Assembly (NCBI GenBank): GCA_003163855.1
Contig: PLRJ01000061.1
Location: 1 to 52,710, forward strand
DNA from: Bryobacterales bacterium
Lineage (GTDB): Bacteria; Acidobacteriota; Terriglobia; Bryobacterales; Bryobacteraceae
Direction: 5' to 3'
Length of the DNA stretch: 52,710 nt
Part shown: positions 1 to 8,383 of the stretch, piece after piece
How positions within the stretch are numbered: position 1 is the stretch's first letter
Layout of the letters: each line of letters begins with the position of its first letter
Notes under the pieces: generated by a model
The model's input: only the letters and a program-made list of their open reading frames with translations
What the model was told of the DNA's origin: nothing
Databases searched by the model: none
Position numbers and translations under genes: made by a program

Positions 1-609
1 CTCCAACGCTTCAACGAAAAATTCACCCCCGCCACTGACGACGAACGTGCCCTCGTTCAGGACGTTGCCGACACCGAATGGCGTCTCCTCCGCATAGTCC
101 CGCTCGAAGCCAGCATCCTCGCCGTAGGCCGACGCGCACTCGCTCATCTATATCAGGACGAAGCCGACCCCACCACCCGCGAATCCCTCATCGAAGGCGA
201 AGTCGCCATCACCTATCGCAAAGATCTAAGCAATTTAGCGCTCCAGGCCACCCGCCTGGGCCGCCATCTTGAAAAAGTCACCAGCAAGCTAGACGCACTC
301 CAGACCGCACGCAAGGCCAAGACTGCCGAACAAACCGCGCTCGCAGCCGAAGCCTTCCTCCGCTCGCAGGCCGACAACTGGCCCTGCTTCCACTACCGCG
401 ATTTTGGGTTCGAATTTTCGTTAGAGCAAATGTTCGAAGGAGTCGCCAATCGCCGCATCCTGGAATTCAACCTGGCGTTCCCAGATGTGGCCCGTCCCTA
501 CCTGATAAAGGAAGCTCGCAAGAACTATCAGGAGCAAATCGACAAACAAACTCGCGAAGGTGGCGCAGTCGATTGCCACCTGTGTACAAAAGTCGCGAAA
601 GCCGCCTGA
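1..609 (+). CDS. Conserved hypothetical protein, 5'-truncated by window edge
   Basis: The reading frame is open from base 1 to a TGA ending at 609, leaving the last 202 residues. The start lies outside the window. The visible part is helical and rich in Ala, Arg and Glu. It carries a WRLLRI segment near residue 27 and a CxxC (CHLC) about nine residues from the end. The first part resembles a family common in Acidobacteriota and Planctomycetes whose members contain 'DERALV..VADTEWRL' segments; no function is known to me. A strong intrinsic terminator follows 21 bases downstream, which supports this as a real gene end. The assignment to that family is from memory of the motif only. Confidence 0.75.
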   Translation, partial: LQRFNEKFTPATDDERALVQDVADTEWRLLRIVPLEASILAVGRRALAHLYQDEADPTTRESLIEGEVAITYRKDLSNLALQATRLGRHLEKVTSKLDALQTARKAKTAEQTALAAEAFLRSQADNWPCFHYRDFGFEFSLEQMFEGVANRRILEFNLAFPDVARPYLIKEARKNYQEQIDKQTREGGAVDCHLCTKVAKAA

Positions 610-630
610 ATCCGAGTCACTCTGTCCAGC

Positions 631-656
631 GGCGCAGGATAACTGCGCCTTTTCTT
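631..656 (+). terminator. Rho-independent terminator after the truncated gene
   Basis: A perfect 7-bp GC-rich stem (GGCGCAG at 631-637, CTGCGCC at 643-649) with a GATAA loop is followed directly by TTTTCTT. It lies just after the stop codon at 609 and has the right polarity for that gene. Confidence 0.85.
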
Positions 657-759
657 GCGAATTAACTTGCAAAACGATCGACAATATTCAGATCGGCCTC
701 CGCCAGGCAGTTCCGACGGTCGGCTTTACCAAGGACAAGGTAAGCCGCCCGGCTCAAAC

Positions 760-2094
760 TCACACGTACTCCAGCAGCGTCATAAAACCATAATCCATAT
801 GCATCTGCTGATGACAATGGAACAGCGTCGCTCCGGGATTATCCGCCTTGAACTCCACCTGCATCTTCCGTTTTGCCCCAATAACCACAACATCCTTGCG
901 AATACCGCACGTCGACGTTCCCTCCACCTCCACTAACTCAAATGTGTGCCGGTGCAAGTGCAAAGGATGCGCCTCGTCGCTGTGGTTATCAAACAGCAGC
1001 CGGTAAGTTCCATTCGCTCGCAGGCGGATCACATCGGTCTTTGGATACGATTTCCCATTCACCGTCCAGTAATCCACCCATCGGTTCCCTGCCCACTTCT
1101 TCTGAAATACCAGCGGAATGGTCGTTGCTTCGCTCCGTTCGACCGCAGTCTCACTGCCAAAAATCCGATAATCCCAAACAGTGGCTGCCGGCGCAATCCA
1201 CTGCGGCGGTCCAACCTGGTTGGCATACTCGACAACAATACCCAGCCCCTGCTTTCGATCATGGTCGTCAGTCGCACCCAGAATCCACACGCCAGGGTTG
1301 TTCATCTCCACCAGCGCATCAATCCTCTCCGCAGGTCCCATCTCCAGAATCTCGGTCTCCTTCGGAGTAGGCACCGGATTCCCATCCATCGCCGTAACTC
1401 GGAATTTATGACCTGCGATCGCAACTCGGCGAGTGACAGTGGCGCTCGCATTCAACAACCGCAACATCACCCGCTGGCCTTGCTTCACGCGAATCGGCTC
1501 TCCGAATCCGAGACCATGCGAGTTTACCGAGCAGTGCGTGTAAGCCACACTCATCGAGTCATCGCCTTCCCCGCCGGTCGTCAGGTACGCATCCCACTCC
1601 CGCAATGCCAGAAAATGCTCCTGGTCATAAGCCCCCGCTTCCTCTTTGGGCTCGATATAAAAGAATCCGAACTCGCCGCTATAGGTGGCGCGCTTCAAAT
1701 CGCGTCCCGCCTTTGTGTGCGAGTGGTACCAGCGCGTGCCGCTCGGCTTTGCGATGAACGAATAAGTCCTTGAACTCTTAGGGTCCACCATCAACGAACC
1801 CTCTTCCATCGCGCCGTCTACATCGGAGGGAACATGCAGCCCATGCCAGTGAACAATATCGGCCTTGTCAGTCTCGTTGACAACTTCAATCGTCACTCGC
1901 TGGCCTTCTTTAACCCGAATCATCGGACCAGGAGCGGAGCCATTGAAGCCAGTCGTCTTCACGATCTTGCCGGGCTCGACTTCCAGATCCACCTTGCCTA
2001 GGCGCAACGTAAAGTCAGGCTTGACGACGGGTTCCCCGTCAGCCGCAAACGCCAAAGCACCGCCAGCCAACTGCAAGAAATCACGCCGCTGCAT
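760..2094 (-). CDS. Multicopper oxidase (laccase-like), Tat-type signal
   Basis: This 444-residue protein has the four copper-binding motifs of multicopper oxidases: HWHGLH and WYHSH in the N-terminal cupredoxin domain, HPLHLHRHTF and HCHQQMH in the C-terminal one. The family oxidises phenols or metal ions with reduction of O2 to water in the periplasm. The N-terminus has a twin-arginine motif (QRRDFLQ) and a short hydrophobic stretch. The type-1 copper Cys is C427, and the axial position ten residues later is F437, followed by M438. Phe at this place is typical of high-potential fungal laccases, whereas CueO has Met. The gene overlaps the end of an anti-sigma gene by 14 bp, so it is probably the target or partner of that sigma system. 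The substrate (Cu(I) or an organic compound) cannot be told from sequence. Confidence 0.93.
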   Translation of the reverse strand: MQRRDFLQLAGGALAFAADGEPVVKPDFTLRLGKVDLEVEPGKIVKTTGFNGSAPGPMIRVKEGQRVTIEVVNETDKADIVHWHGLHVPSDVDGAMEEGSLMVDPKSSRTYSFIAKPSGTRWYHSHTKAGRDLKRATYSGEFGFFYIEPKEEAGAYDQEHFLALREWDAYLTTGGEGDDSMSVAYTHCSVNSHGLGFGEPIRVKQGQRVMLRLLNASATVTRRVAIAGHKFRVTAMDGNPVPTPKETEILEMGPAERIDALVEMNNPGVWILGATDDHDRKQGLGIVVEYANQVGPPQWIAPAATVWDYRIFGSETAVERSEATTIPLVFQKKWAGNRWVDYWTVNGKSYPKTDVIRLRANGTYRLLFDNHSDEAHPLHLHRHTFELVEVEGTSTCGIRKDVVVIGAKRKMQVEFKADNPGATLFHCHQQMHMDYGFMTLLEYV

Positions 2095-2866
2095 CGCTGC
2101 TGCGATTATCGCGTAATCCCAGGCAGGCGCCGAATACCAAGCCCACCACCACCACCGCTACATGCCAAAATCCCACATGCGGCACCGTCAACAGCGGGCA
2201 ATGCACTTCCAGCATGCTGAGCCCAGCGAGTCCGCCCACCAGGCCGGCCAGCATACCGCCTGTTACTCGCTCAACCACAAATCCGCGGCTCATCACCAGC
2301 CAGGCGATGCAAGTCACGGGAATGGCAAACGCCGATCCCAGTCCCAGACACACCAGTCCGGCATGTATAAAGTGGCTCGCATCATAATCCTGAAATACCG
2401 CCAGGAAAACCATCTCCGCCACTACTAAAGACACCGCCGCAGGCCAGCCGCCATAGAGTCGCCCCGCCGCTGGACGCATGCTGCGCGCTGCCAACATAGC
2501 TGCACCGGCCGTCACTGCTGCCAGCACACCAAAAATGCTGATCCATTCCACCTGCGTCAATAGCTGAAAGCCCTTCGGCCCGGCCGCGATGCCGCCCACG
2601 ATTGCAACCGCCCAGCACAGCAAAAAGAAAATTGCGCCCATGGTCATCGTGCCGGGCAGCGGCCGCACCGGCTTTGTATCCCTCGCCATCGCGGCTAGAA
2701 TCTTTGCGCTGACCACCGCATCCACTACGCCGCCTTCATCCCCGTCTTGTGTGGTCGACACCATGGCCTGGCAAGCCGCGCACGTGCGAACGTGCTCCGC
2801 CAACTCGGTCGGCAAAGCCGCGCCGCCGGAGCTGATCAACCAATCATCAATCTGCCTGCAGGTTAT
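2081..2866 (-). CDS. Membrane anti-sigma factor, ZAS zinc site plus NrsF-like membrane domain
   Basis: This gene lies between an ECF sigma factor and a multicopper oxidase and is co-directional with both. The first ordinary start is TTG at 2839 (252 residues). That start would remove a Cys belonging to the zinc site of zinc anti-sigma proteins (Cys, then HxxxCxxC). The frame is open upstream, and an ATA codon at 2866-2864 overlaps the sigma stop TAA by two bases, as ATG usually does in such pairs. Counting from ATA gives 261 residues with C3, H25, C29 and C32. The rest appears to hold about six membrane segments and a late 'EVHCPLLTVPHVGFWH' stretch resembling NrsF/DUF1109 anti-sigma proteins. 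The N-terminal domain should bind the sigma factor and the membrane part should sense the signal. The start codon is the main uncertainty; ATT at 2851 is another candidate but also loses C3. Confidence 0.8.
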   Translation of the reverse strand: MTCRQIDDWLISSGGAALPTELAEHVRTCAACQAMVSTTQDGDEGGVVDAVVSAKILAAMARDTKPVRPLPGTMTMGAIFFLLCWAVAIVGGIAAGPKGFQLLTQVEWISIFGVLAAVTAGAAMLAARSMRPAAGRLYGGWPAAVSLVVAEMVFLAVFQDYDASHFIHAGLVCLGLGSAFAIPVTCIAWLVMSRGFVVERVTGGMLAGLVGGLAGLSMLEVHCPLLTVPHVGFWHVAVVVVGLVFGACLGLRDNRSSDAAA

Positions 2867-3423
2867 GGCGTGCCCCCTTTCGGCGCGAACTCAGCCAACG
2901 AAGCCCGCAACTTTTCATACGCCCGGTGTGCCTTCTGCTTAACCGATCCCACACTCGACGCCGTCGCCCTCGCCACTTCTTCCAAACTTAATCCCGAAAC
3001 CTTTAGCATCACCACAACTTCGCGCTGACTCTCGGGCAATCCCGCCAGCATCTCCTCCATAGCCGGTAATTCCTGGCCACCGCCCGCTGGCTCTACAATC
3101 CTGTTCTCAACAATCGGTTCTAAAGGATCTTCAAACTGCTGCATGCGCCGCCGTCTATACGCATCCACCTTCACAAAGCGGGCAATCGCATACAGCCACG
3201 GCAAAACTCTCTCACCCGCCCGGTACGTATGGCGCGCCCGATGCACCCGCAGCCAGACATCCTGCAGCAAATCGTCCGCGTGCCGCCGGTCCCCGCTCTG
3301 CAGCGAAAGAAATCGGTGCAGCGGCTGGCTCACCCGCAAAAACAACTCGTCTCCCGCACCACTATCGCCCTTTTGGTAGGCCTCCATCAGCATTTCCAGG
3401 CTGCTAGGCGGCTGCTCGCTCAT
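2863..3423 (-). CDS. ECF-family RNA polymerase sigma factor
   Basis: The product is 186 residues, the usual ECF size. Region 2 contains DDLLQDVWLRVHRAR and a LPWLYAIAR segment for core binding and -10 recognition. Region 4 shows LPESQREVVVML followed by GLSLEEVARATASSVGSVK, a helix-turn-helix for -35 recognition. The stop codon overlaps the probable start of the anti-sigma gene, implying translational coupling and a 1:1 sigma/anti-sigma pair. The multicopper oxidase downstream in the same operon suggests an envelope or metal stress regulon. A start at 3423 (ATG) is well placed. No promoter was confidently identified in the 227-bp gap upstream. Confidence 0.93.
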   Translation of the reverse strand: MSEQPPSSLEMLMEAYQKGDSGAGDELFLRVSQPLHRFLSLQSGDRRHADDLLQDVWLRVHRARHTYRAGERVLPWLYAIARFVKVDAYRRRRMQQFEDPLEPIVENRIVEPAGGGQELPAMEEMLAGLPESQREVVVMLKVSGLSLEEVARATASSVGSVKQKAHRAYEKLRASLAEFAPKGGTP

Positions 3424-3650
3424 CGCCTACACCTAAGTAATTTCGCTTCGATGGGCAATAAAGTCACGCGCCTAACAGTATCCCAAGCTCGCCAACACGC
3501 CGGGCCCAGAACTTCAACACTTTTCCCGGGGCCGCCCAAACCGGTGGCTCAAAAGAGTCCCATGTTTTCTTTGCGCACCTCGTTAATTGGCATTGAGTGA
3601 TAGGACGGCCCGGCGCTGACACCGCCGCCACGAGCACACGCCGGCGCCAT

Positions 3651-4664
3651 CTACTGTTTCGGGACCCTACCCGGAGTCGTCGTCTGCGGTGGTGGTGGGA
3701 TACCGATAGGGAGCATTTGCTTAGGATCGGGCGGAAACGGTGGAATGGGTACTGGTCCGGGCCGGCGGTCGAACACCAGAACGCTATCCTCACTCGAGTT
3801 TTGTCCCAATACTCTCGGTTCCATCCCGGGAAAGGAACGTATTTTGCGCAACAACGCATCAGCCTTAATCTTGGCTGCCCCTGCTTCCTCTTCCGTCGGT
3901 GCGGCATATGCCTCCAGCAATCTGATTTGCATCAGATAGCTCATCGGAAACCAATCCTTGGGATCGATCTCGCTAGCGAGTGACAGTACCTTGGCGGCCT
4001 CTGTCACCAGCGGTGAAAGTTTGGCGGCTAGCGCCGCACGCGACTGCGCGTCTTCCAATGGCTGCGGGTAGCGCCCCGATTTCTGAACTAGTCCGAACGC
4101 CTTGTTAAAATCGATCACACCCAACATGTAGTTCGCTGATTTGTCCCGCGGATCCCTCCCGATAATCTCCTCATAAAGCCGCTGCGCATCGTCAAGTCGA
4201 GACCTATATGTGCCGCCAAGATTGCCTTCCTCCGCATCTTCCCACCAGAAGTAAAATCCCGCCAGATACGCCTTCGCAATCAGGCTGTGCGGGTCGATCT
4301 CCAAAGCCCGCCTTAGGTTCTCCTCCGCCTGCTTGCCCAGCGTCGTGTTGACCTCCCTTACCGCCGTCCGTGTGCGTCGCGCGTCGGCTTCTAACTCCTC
4401 TTGCGACGGTGCATGGTGGCGATTGCGAATCGGCGGCGTGCTTGCGTCACCGATCGCATTCTGATACACAAAAACGGAAATGACGCCGTAACAAAGCCGT
4501 GCTTGGCCCGAATCAGGAGCGAGTTCGACTGCTTTTTTGAAGCTCGCCGCACTCTCGTCAAGCCTCATCTCCTCGTAAGCACGCGTCCCGTTCGCGATCC
4601 AGTCGTGCATACTATCACTGAATGCCATGCCGCACACCACCAGCGCAACAAGCAGACGAAACAT
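3651..4664 (-). CDS. Secreted TPR-repeat protein
   Basis: This is a 337-residue protein with a hydrophobic N-terminal signal peptide (MFRLLVALVVCGMAFS) and tetratricopeptide-like helices. The clearest copies are around residues 20-55 (AYEEMRLDESAASFKKAVEL), 110-130 (AEENLRRALEIDP) and 160-185. The C-terminus is Pro-rich (PVPIPPFPPDPK, IPPPPQTTTP) and probably unstructured. The ATG at 4664 has an excellent Shine-Dalgarno sequence, AAGGAGG, six bases upstream. It probably works outside the cytoplasmic membrane as a binding scaffold. No partner is evident: it stands alone, divergent from glutaryl-CoA dehydrogenase. Confidence 0.8.
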   Translation of the reverse strand: MFRLLVALVVCGMAFSDSMHDWIANGTRAYEEMRLDESAASFKKAVELAPDSGQARLCYGVISVFVYQNAIGDASTPPIRNRHHAPSQEELEADARRTRTAVREVNTTLGKQAEENLRRALEIDPHSLIAKAYLAGFYFWWEDAEEGNLGGTYRSRLDDAQRLYEEIIGRDPRDKSANYMLGVIDFNKAFGLVQKSGRYPQPLEDAQSRAALAAKLSPLVTEAAKVLSLASEIDPKDWFPMSYLMQIRLLEAYAAPTEEEAGAAKIKADALLRKIRSFPGMEPRVLGQNSSEDSVLVFDRRPGPVPIPPFPPDPKQMLPIGIPPPPQTTTPGRVPKQ

Positions 4665-4774
4665 CCCAGTCCTCCTTGTCGAAGACCACTTGGTTGCTGT
4701 TCCCTAAGTATCTATCAAAATCGCGTGCTCCGGACCCTCCAATCCCACTGCGCGAGAATCTAAACGTATCCCCC

Positions 4775-5944
4775 ATGCCTCGCTTCCCCGGTGTCGATTA
4801 CATGCACTTTGATTCCCTCTTGACCGAAGAGGAACTACTGGTCCGCACCACCGCCCGCCGTTTCGTCGACGAAACCGCGCAACCCCTCATGCGTGACGCC
4901 TTTAACCACGCCACCTTCCCCACGCAACTCATCCCCGAGATGGCATCTCTGGGCTTCTTCGGAGCCAACCTGGAAGGCTACGGCTGCGCCGGCATGAACA
5001 ACATCGAATATGGCCTCCTCATGCAGGAACTCGAACGCGCCGATTCCGGACTTCGCAGCTTCGTCAGCGTGCAAGGCGCGCTCGTTATGTTTCCCATCCA
5101 CGCCTACGGCTCACCCGAACAAAAACAGCACTGGCTACCCAAACTCCAAGCAGGTCAGGCCATCGGCTGTTTCGGCCTGACCGAGCCCGGTTTCGGATCA
5201 AATCCCTCCGGCATGCTCACCAAAGCGGAACTGCACGGCGACTGCTGGATCCTCAACGGCGAAAAAACCTGGATCACCAACGGGTCCATTGCCGACATCG
5301 CCATCGTCTGGGCGCGCACGCCGCAAGGTATTCAAGGCTTTCTCGTCGAGAAGGGAACACCCGGTTACTCAGTTGCCGATCTGCACGGCAAGCTCTCCAT
5401 GCGCGCGTCCATCACCTCCAGCCTGCACTTTGCCAACTGCGCCATTCCGAAATGCAACGCCTTGCCGCAAGCGAAAGGACTCAAAGCCGCTCTCGGTTGC
5501 CTCTCGCAAGCTCGCTTCGGCATCGGCTGGGGCGTTCTTGGAGCCGCTATGGACTGCTATGAAACCGCCCGCGCTTACGTCACCACCCGCAGGCAGTTTG
5601 ACGACAAGCCTCTCGCCGGCCATCAACTGGTGCAGGAAAAACTAGCCTGGATGATCACCGAAATTACCAAGGGTCAACTGCTTGCCCTGCACGCGGCAAA
5701 GCTCAAAGACGCCGGCAAACTCGACGCGGCTCACATCTCCATGCTCAAGCGCAACAACGTTGCCATCGCGCTGGAATGCGCCCGCTTAAGCCGCGACCTG
5801 TTAGGCGCTAACGGCATCATGGACGATTACCCCATCATGCGTCACATGTGCAATCTCGAAACCGTCAAAACCTACGAAGGCACCGACCACATCCATACTC
5901 TGGTTATTGGCGAACGAGTTACTGGCATTGCCGCTTACAGATGA
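4775..5944 (+). CDS. gcdH: Glutaryl-CoA dehydrogenase (acyl-CoA dehydrogenase family)
   Basis: Starting at the ATG at 4775 gives 389 residues, the normal length; the frame extends upstream to 4622 but that part has no family similarity. The sequence closely follows glutaryl-CoA dehydrogenase: FGLTEPGFGSNPSGM and TWITN in the FAD/substrate region, RFGIGWGVLGAAMDCYETAR, and NLETVKTYEGT with the catalytic Glu at about E368. It also has the SVQGALVMFPI stretch corresponding to the glutaryl-binding region of the human enzyme. The enzyme oxidises and decarboxylates glutaryl-CoA to crotonyl-CoA in lysine and tryptophan breakdown, passing electrons to ETF. It stands alone as a plus-strand gene and its end overlaps the next minus-strand gene by 10 bp. 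M10 at 4802 is an alternative start. Confidence 0.92.
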   Translation: MPRFPGVDYMHFDSLLTEEELLVRTTARRFVDETAQPLMRDAFNHATFPTQLIPEMASLGFFGANLEGYGCAGMNNIEYGLLMQELERADSGLRSFVSVQGALVMFPIHAYGSPEQKQHWLPKLQAGQAIGCFGLTEPGFGSNPSGMLTKAELHGDCWILNGEKTWITNGSIADIAIVWARTPQGIQGFLVEKGTPGYSVADLHGKLSMRASITSSLHFANCAIPKCNALPQAKGLKAALGCLSQARFGIGWGVLGAAMDCYETARAYVTTRRQFDDKPLAGHQLVQEKLAWMITEITKGQLLALHAAKLKDAGKLDAAHISMLKRNNVAIALECARLSRDLLGANGIMDDYPIMRHMCNLETVKTYEGTDHIHTLVIGERVTGIAAYR

Positions 5945-6366
5945 TGATTAGTTAGAGCCTGTTCCATCTCTCGCTGCAACTGCGCCACCGCCGGATCGCG
6001 CTGCACCACGGCCGCGTAGCGTCGCCAAAAGCCATCTTGATCGCGCGAAGGTGAAAAGAACGCGCGCGTGTCTGTAATCAAGCGCTCTATGTCTACCTGC
6101 GCCGCCGGAGGTTTTTTCGCCGCCAACCCTTCGTCAATCTGCACAATCAACGTTGTCACTGGCCGCAGCCAGGCAAAACGCTCATCGTGAATCAGCAGTT
6201 GCAGAAACGCCGCCGGAGACGCCAGCGGCCCATGAATAATCTCGTATTGCGTACGTTCGGAATCCAGCAGCGCCTTGTGCAGGTCCAATAAAAGCTGCCT
6301 TACGTTTTTTAACCTTTGCCGCGCCGACTCCAAGCCCGCGTCTGCATTGCCGTTGGAGAACTCCAT
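5935..6366 (-). CDS. Conserved hypothetical protein, helical
   Basis: This 143-residue protein is not recognised by function. It is predicted to be mostly helical and soluble, with no signal peptide. A segment reads GPLASPAAFLQLLIHDERFAWLRPVT, followed by an IDEGLAAKKPP linker and an RAFFSP segment. The ATG at 6366 is used; a TTG lies one codon upstream. It follows malQ by 24 bp on the same strand and is probably co-transcribed with it. Its 3' end overlaps gcdH by 10 bp. I recall similar short proteins from Acidobacteriota, but no family name is certain. Confidence 0.7.
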   Translation of the reverse strand: MEFSNGNADAGLESARQRLKNVRQLLLDLHKALLDSERTQYEIIHGPLASPAAFLQLLIHDERFAWLRPVTTLIVQIDEGLAAKKPPAAQVDIERLITDTRAFFSPSRDQDGFWRRYAAVVQRDPAVAQLQREMEQALTNHHL

Positions 6367-6390
6367 CAAACTTCAGATTAGCGCGACCGT

Positions 6391-8253
6391 TTACTTATCC
6401 CGCCGCAGCGCACGCGCGATCCGTTTGGGCAGTTCCGCCTGCATCAAATCCTCAATTGGAACCGGGAGCGCCAAACTCCAGTTCGGCGTCGTCTCGCATG
6501 TCGTTGCAGGAAGATTCGGCCTCTCTTCCACCGCCGCCGCATCTTCTAACGATGCCGTCAGAATGCGCGCCGGCGCTCGCGCCAGCAGCTCATAAGTCTG
6601 GCTGATGACGTCAGCTATATCGTCGCCGTCATTCACGTCCGCCATCTTTTTCAAACGCTGGTGAATTTCCTGCGTGCTCTCTTCGTTGGGCTTCATGCCC
6701 AGTTCTTCCTGCCTGGCGAAATCCGACCCGCTCCACAGCCCCGCCACCGTCGGCAGATCGTGCGTCGTAACCGCAGCCAGCGCCTCCCTCGGATACGTTT
6801 CTGGTTCCTCCTTTTCAAACCACAACAGCCGATACGAAAGAATTCGATGCGCCGAAAGCTGTTTCCGCGTCTCGTCTTCCACCGTGCCAAGGTCTTCACC
6901 CACCACGTAAGCCCGTGCGCGAACACTCTCCAGCGCCAGAATGGTTAGCATCTCGTCATAGGGATAGCGGACATACGCCCCCTTACTTCCATCCATTCCC
7001 TGCGGAATCCAGAACAACCGGAACAGACCCATTACATGATCCACGCGCAGCCCGCCCGCATGCCGCATCGCCGCCCGTACCGTTTGTATGAACGGTTCAT
7101 ATGCTGCCGCCCGCAGCTTATGCGGAGCCAGTGCCGCCAATCCCCAATTCTGCCCTTGCGTATTGAATTCGTCCGGCGGAGCTCCCACTCCAACCCTGCT
7201 CGCCATCGCATCCTGCCAGATCCACCCGTCCGCGCCATCCGGATTCACGCCCACCGGAAGGTCCTGCATCAGCCCCACATGCTTCGCGCAGCGCTCCAAC
7301 TGCTCATCGATTAACCACTGCACCCATTTATGAAAACGCACCCGAGATTCATGTTCAGCCGTAAATTTCGCTACCGCCTCATTCGCTGGATGCCTGTGTT
7401 CCGTCGGCCAGCTATGCCACCCCTGGCCATACGTCTCGGCCAGCGTGCAGTAGATCGCATAGCTGTGCAGCCCCGCTCCCTGCTGCTCGCAATAGCGCTC
7501 AAACCGTTCATCTTTGTCGAAGCGCAGCCAAAGAAGTTCCAAAGCTCGCATCTTCAGTGCAAACACTTCGTCCCTGTCAATCGTGCGCGAATGATTCAGC
7601 GCCCTGCCTTCGGCGCCCAGACTCTCTAGCTGCGGCACATCCGCCACAGTCGCTCCGGGAATCCAGTCGATTTTCAGCCAGATCGGATTAAAGAACCGCC
7701 GCGAACTCGGAGAATAAGGGCTCGCCTCTTGCTGACTAAGTGGAAGCGGCGCGCTCAACGGATTCACCAGCATCATTCCAGCGCCCAGTTCGGCCGACCA
7801 CGCCGCCAGTTTCTCCAGATCGCCGAAATCGCCAATGCCCCAGCTCTCGCGCGACCGCGCCGCGTACAACTGCACCGCCCATCCCCATGTCCGCAGATTC
7901 TCCGGTAGCCAGCAATGCGCCGGACCCACAATAAGCCGCACCGGGTCGCCGGCTTCATCCAAATGCAGCCAGTGATAACCCAGCGGCAGATCGGCAGGCA
8001 GACGCGCCGGAATTGATATTCTCTGCCCATCCTCCAAAGCGATCACGGCTGGTCCCGGCAAGTCTCTCTGCTCACCCTTGCGCACCACCATCAGCCTGCA
8101 GCCGGGGTCCGCACCCATCGCGCGTTCAAGTGCTTCTACTGTTTCCGCACTGGTCTCATGCGATATGCCTAAGGCATCTTTGTAATTAAGGTCGATACCA
8201 AACGCGTTTGTGCGAATGGTGGGTTCAATCGTCGCGGCTTCCGTGCTGTGCAT
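6391..8253 (-). CDS. malQ: 4-alpha-glucanotransferase (amylomaltase, GH77)
   Basis: The enzyme moves alpha-1,4-glucan segments between maltodextrins in the cytoplasm. GH77 motifs are present: WGIGDFGDLEKLAAW near the N-terminal third, GVNPDGADGWIWQDAMASRVGVGAPPD (cited by its key residues PDG, W, GAPPD), LRVDHVMGLFRLFWIP carrying the nucleophile Asp, VVGEDLGTV with the acid/base Glu, and TTHDLPTVAGLW. From the ATG at 8253 the protein is 620 residues. The frame also has a GTG at 8295, giving 14 more residues that look unrelated to the family, so the start is not certain. It is followed at 24 bp by a small hypothetical gene. It would work with glycogen or maltose metabolism; no glycogen gene is in the window. 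Confidence 0.92.
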   Translation of the reverse strand: MHSTEAATIEPTIRTNAFGIDLNYKDALGISHETSAETVEALERAMGADPGCRLMVVRKGEQRDLPGPAVIALEDGQRISIPARLPADLPLGYHWLHLDEAGDPVRLIVGPAHCWLPENLRTWGWAVQLYAARSRESWGIGDFGDLEKLAAWSAELGAGMMLVNPLSAPLPLSQQEASPYSPSSRRFFNPIWLKIDWIPGATVADVPQLESLGAEGRALNHSRTIDRDEVFALKMRALELLWLRFDKDERFERYCEQQGAGLHSYAIYCTLAETYGQGWHSWPTEHRHPANEAVAKFTAEHESRVRFHKWVQWLIDEQLERCAKHVGLMQDLPVGVNPDGADGWIWQDAMASRVGVGAPPDEFNTQGQNWGLAALAPHKLRAAAYEPFIQTVRAAMRHAGGLRVDHVMGLFRLFWIPQGMDGSKGAYVRYPYDEMLTILALESVRARAYVVGEDLGTVEDETRKQLSAHRILSYRLLWFEKEEPETYPREALAAVTTHDLPTVAGLWSGSDFARQEELGMKPNEESTQEIHQRLKKMADVNDGDDIADVISQTYELLARAPARILTASLEDAAAVEERPNLPATTCETTPNWSLALPVPIEDLMQAELPKRIARALRRDK

Positions 8254-8383
8254 GTGTGTAAAGTAAGACGCGCAAAATCGACATGCCGAGGACACCTATA
8301 TTGAGTCTCCTGGTCTTTATGCGGCACGGCTTGTGCCCTTTGCGCTCGAATGTCTGATCCGGAAAAGCGCCGAAACAGTACGC

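Noticed and set aside
946..1773. 275-residue open frame opposite the multicopper oxidase
   Set aside because: It is a codon-complement shadow with low-complexity Arg/Ser/Pro and no start site; the oxidase has all copper motifs.
4622..4774. 51-residue N-terminal extension of gcdH
   Set aside because: It overlaps the divergent TPR gene and does not resemble the family; the ATG at 4775 gives the normal length.
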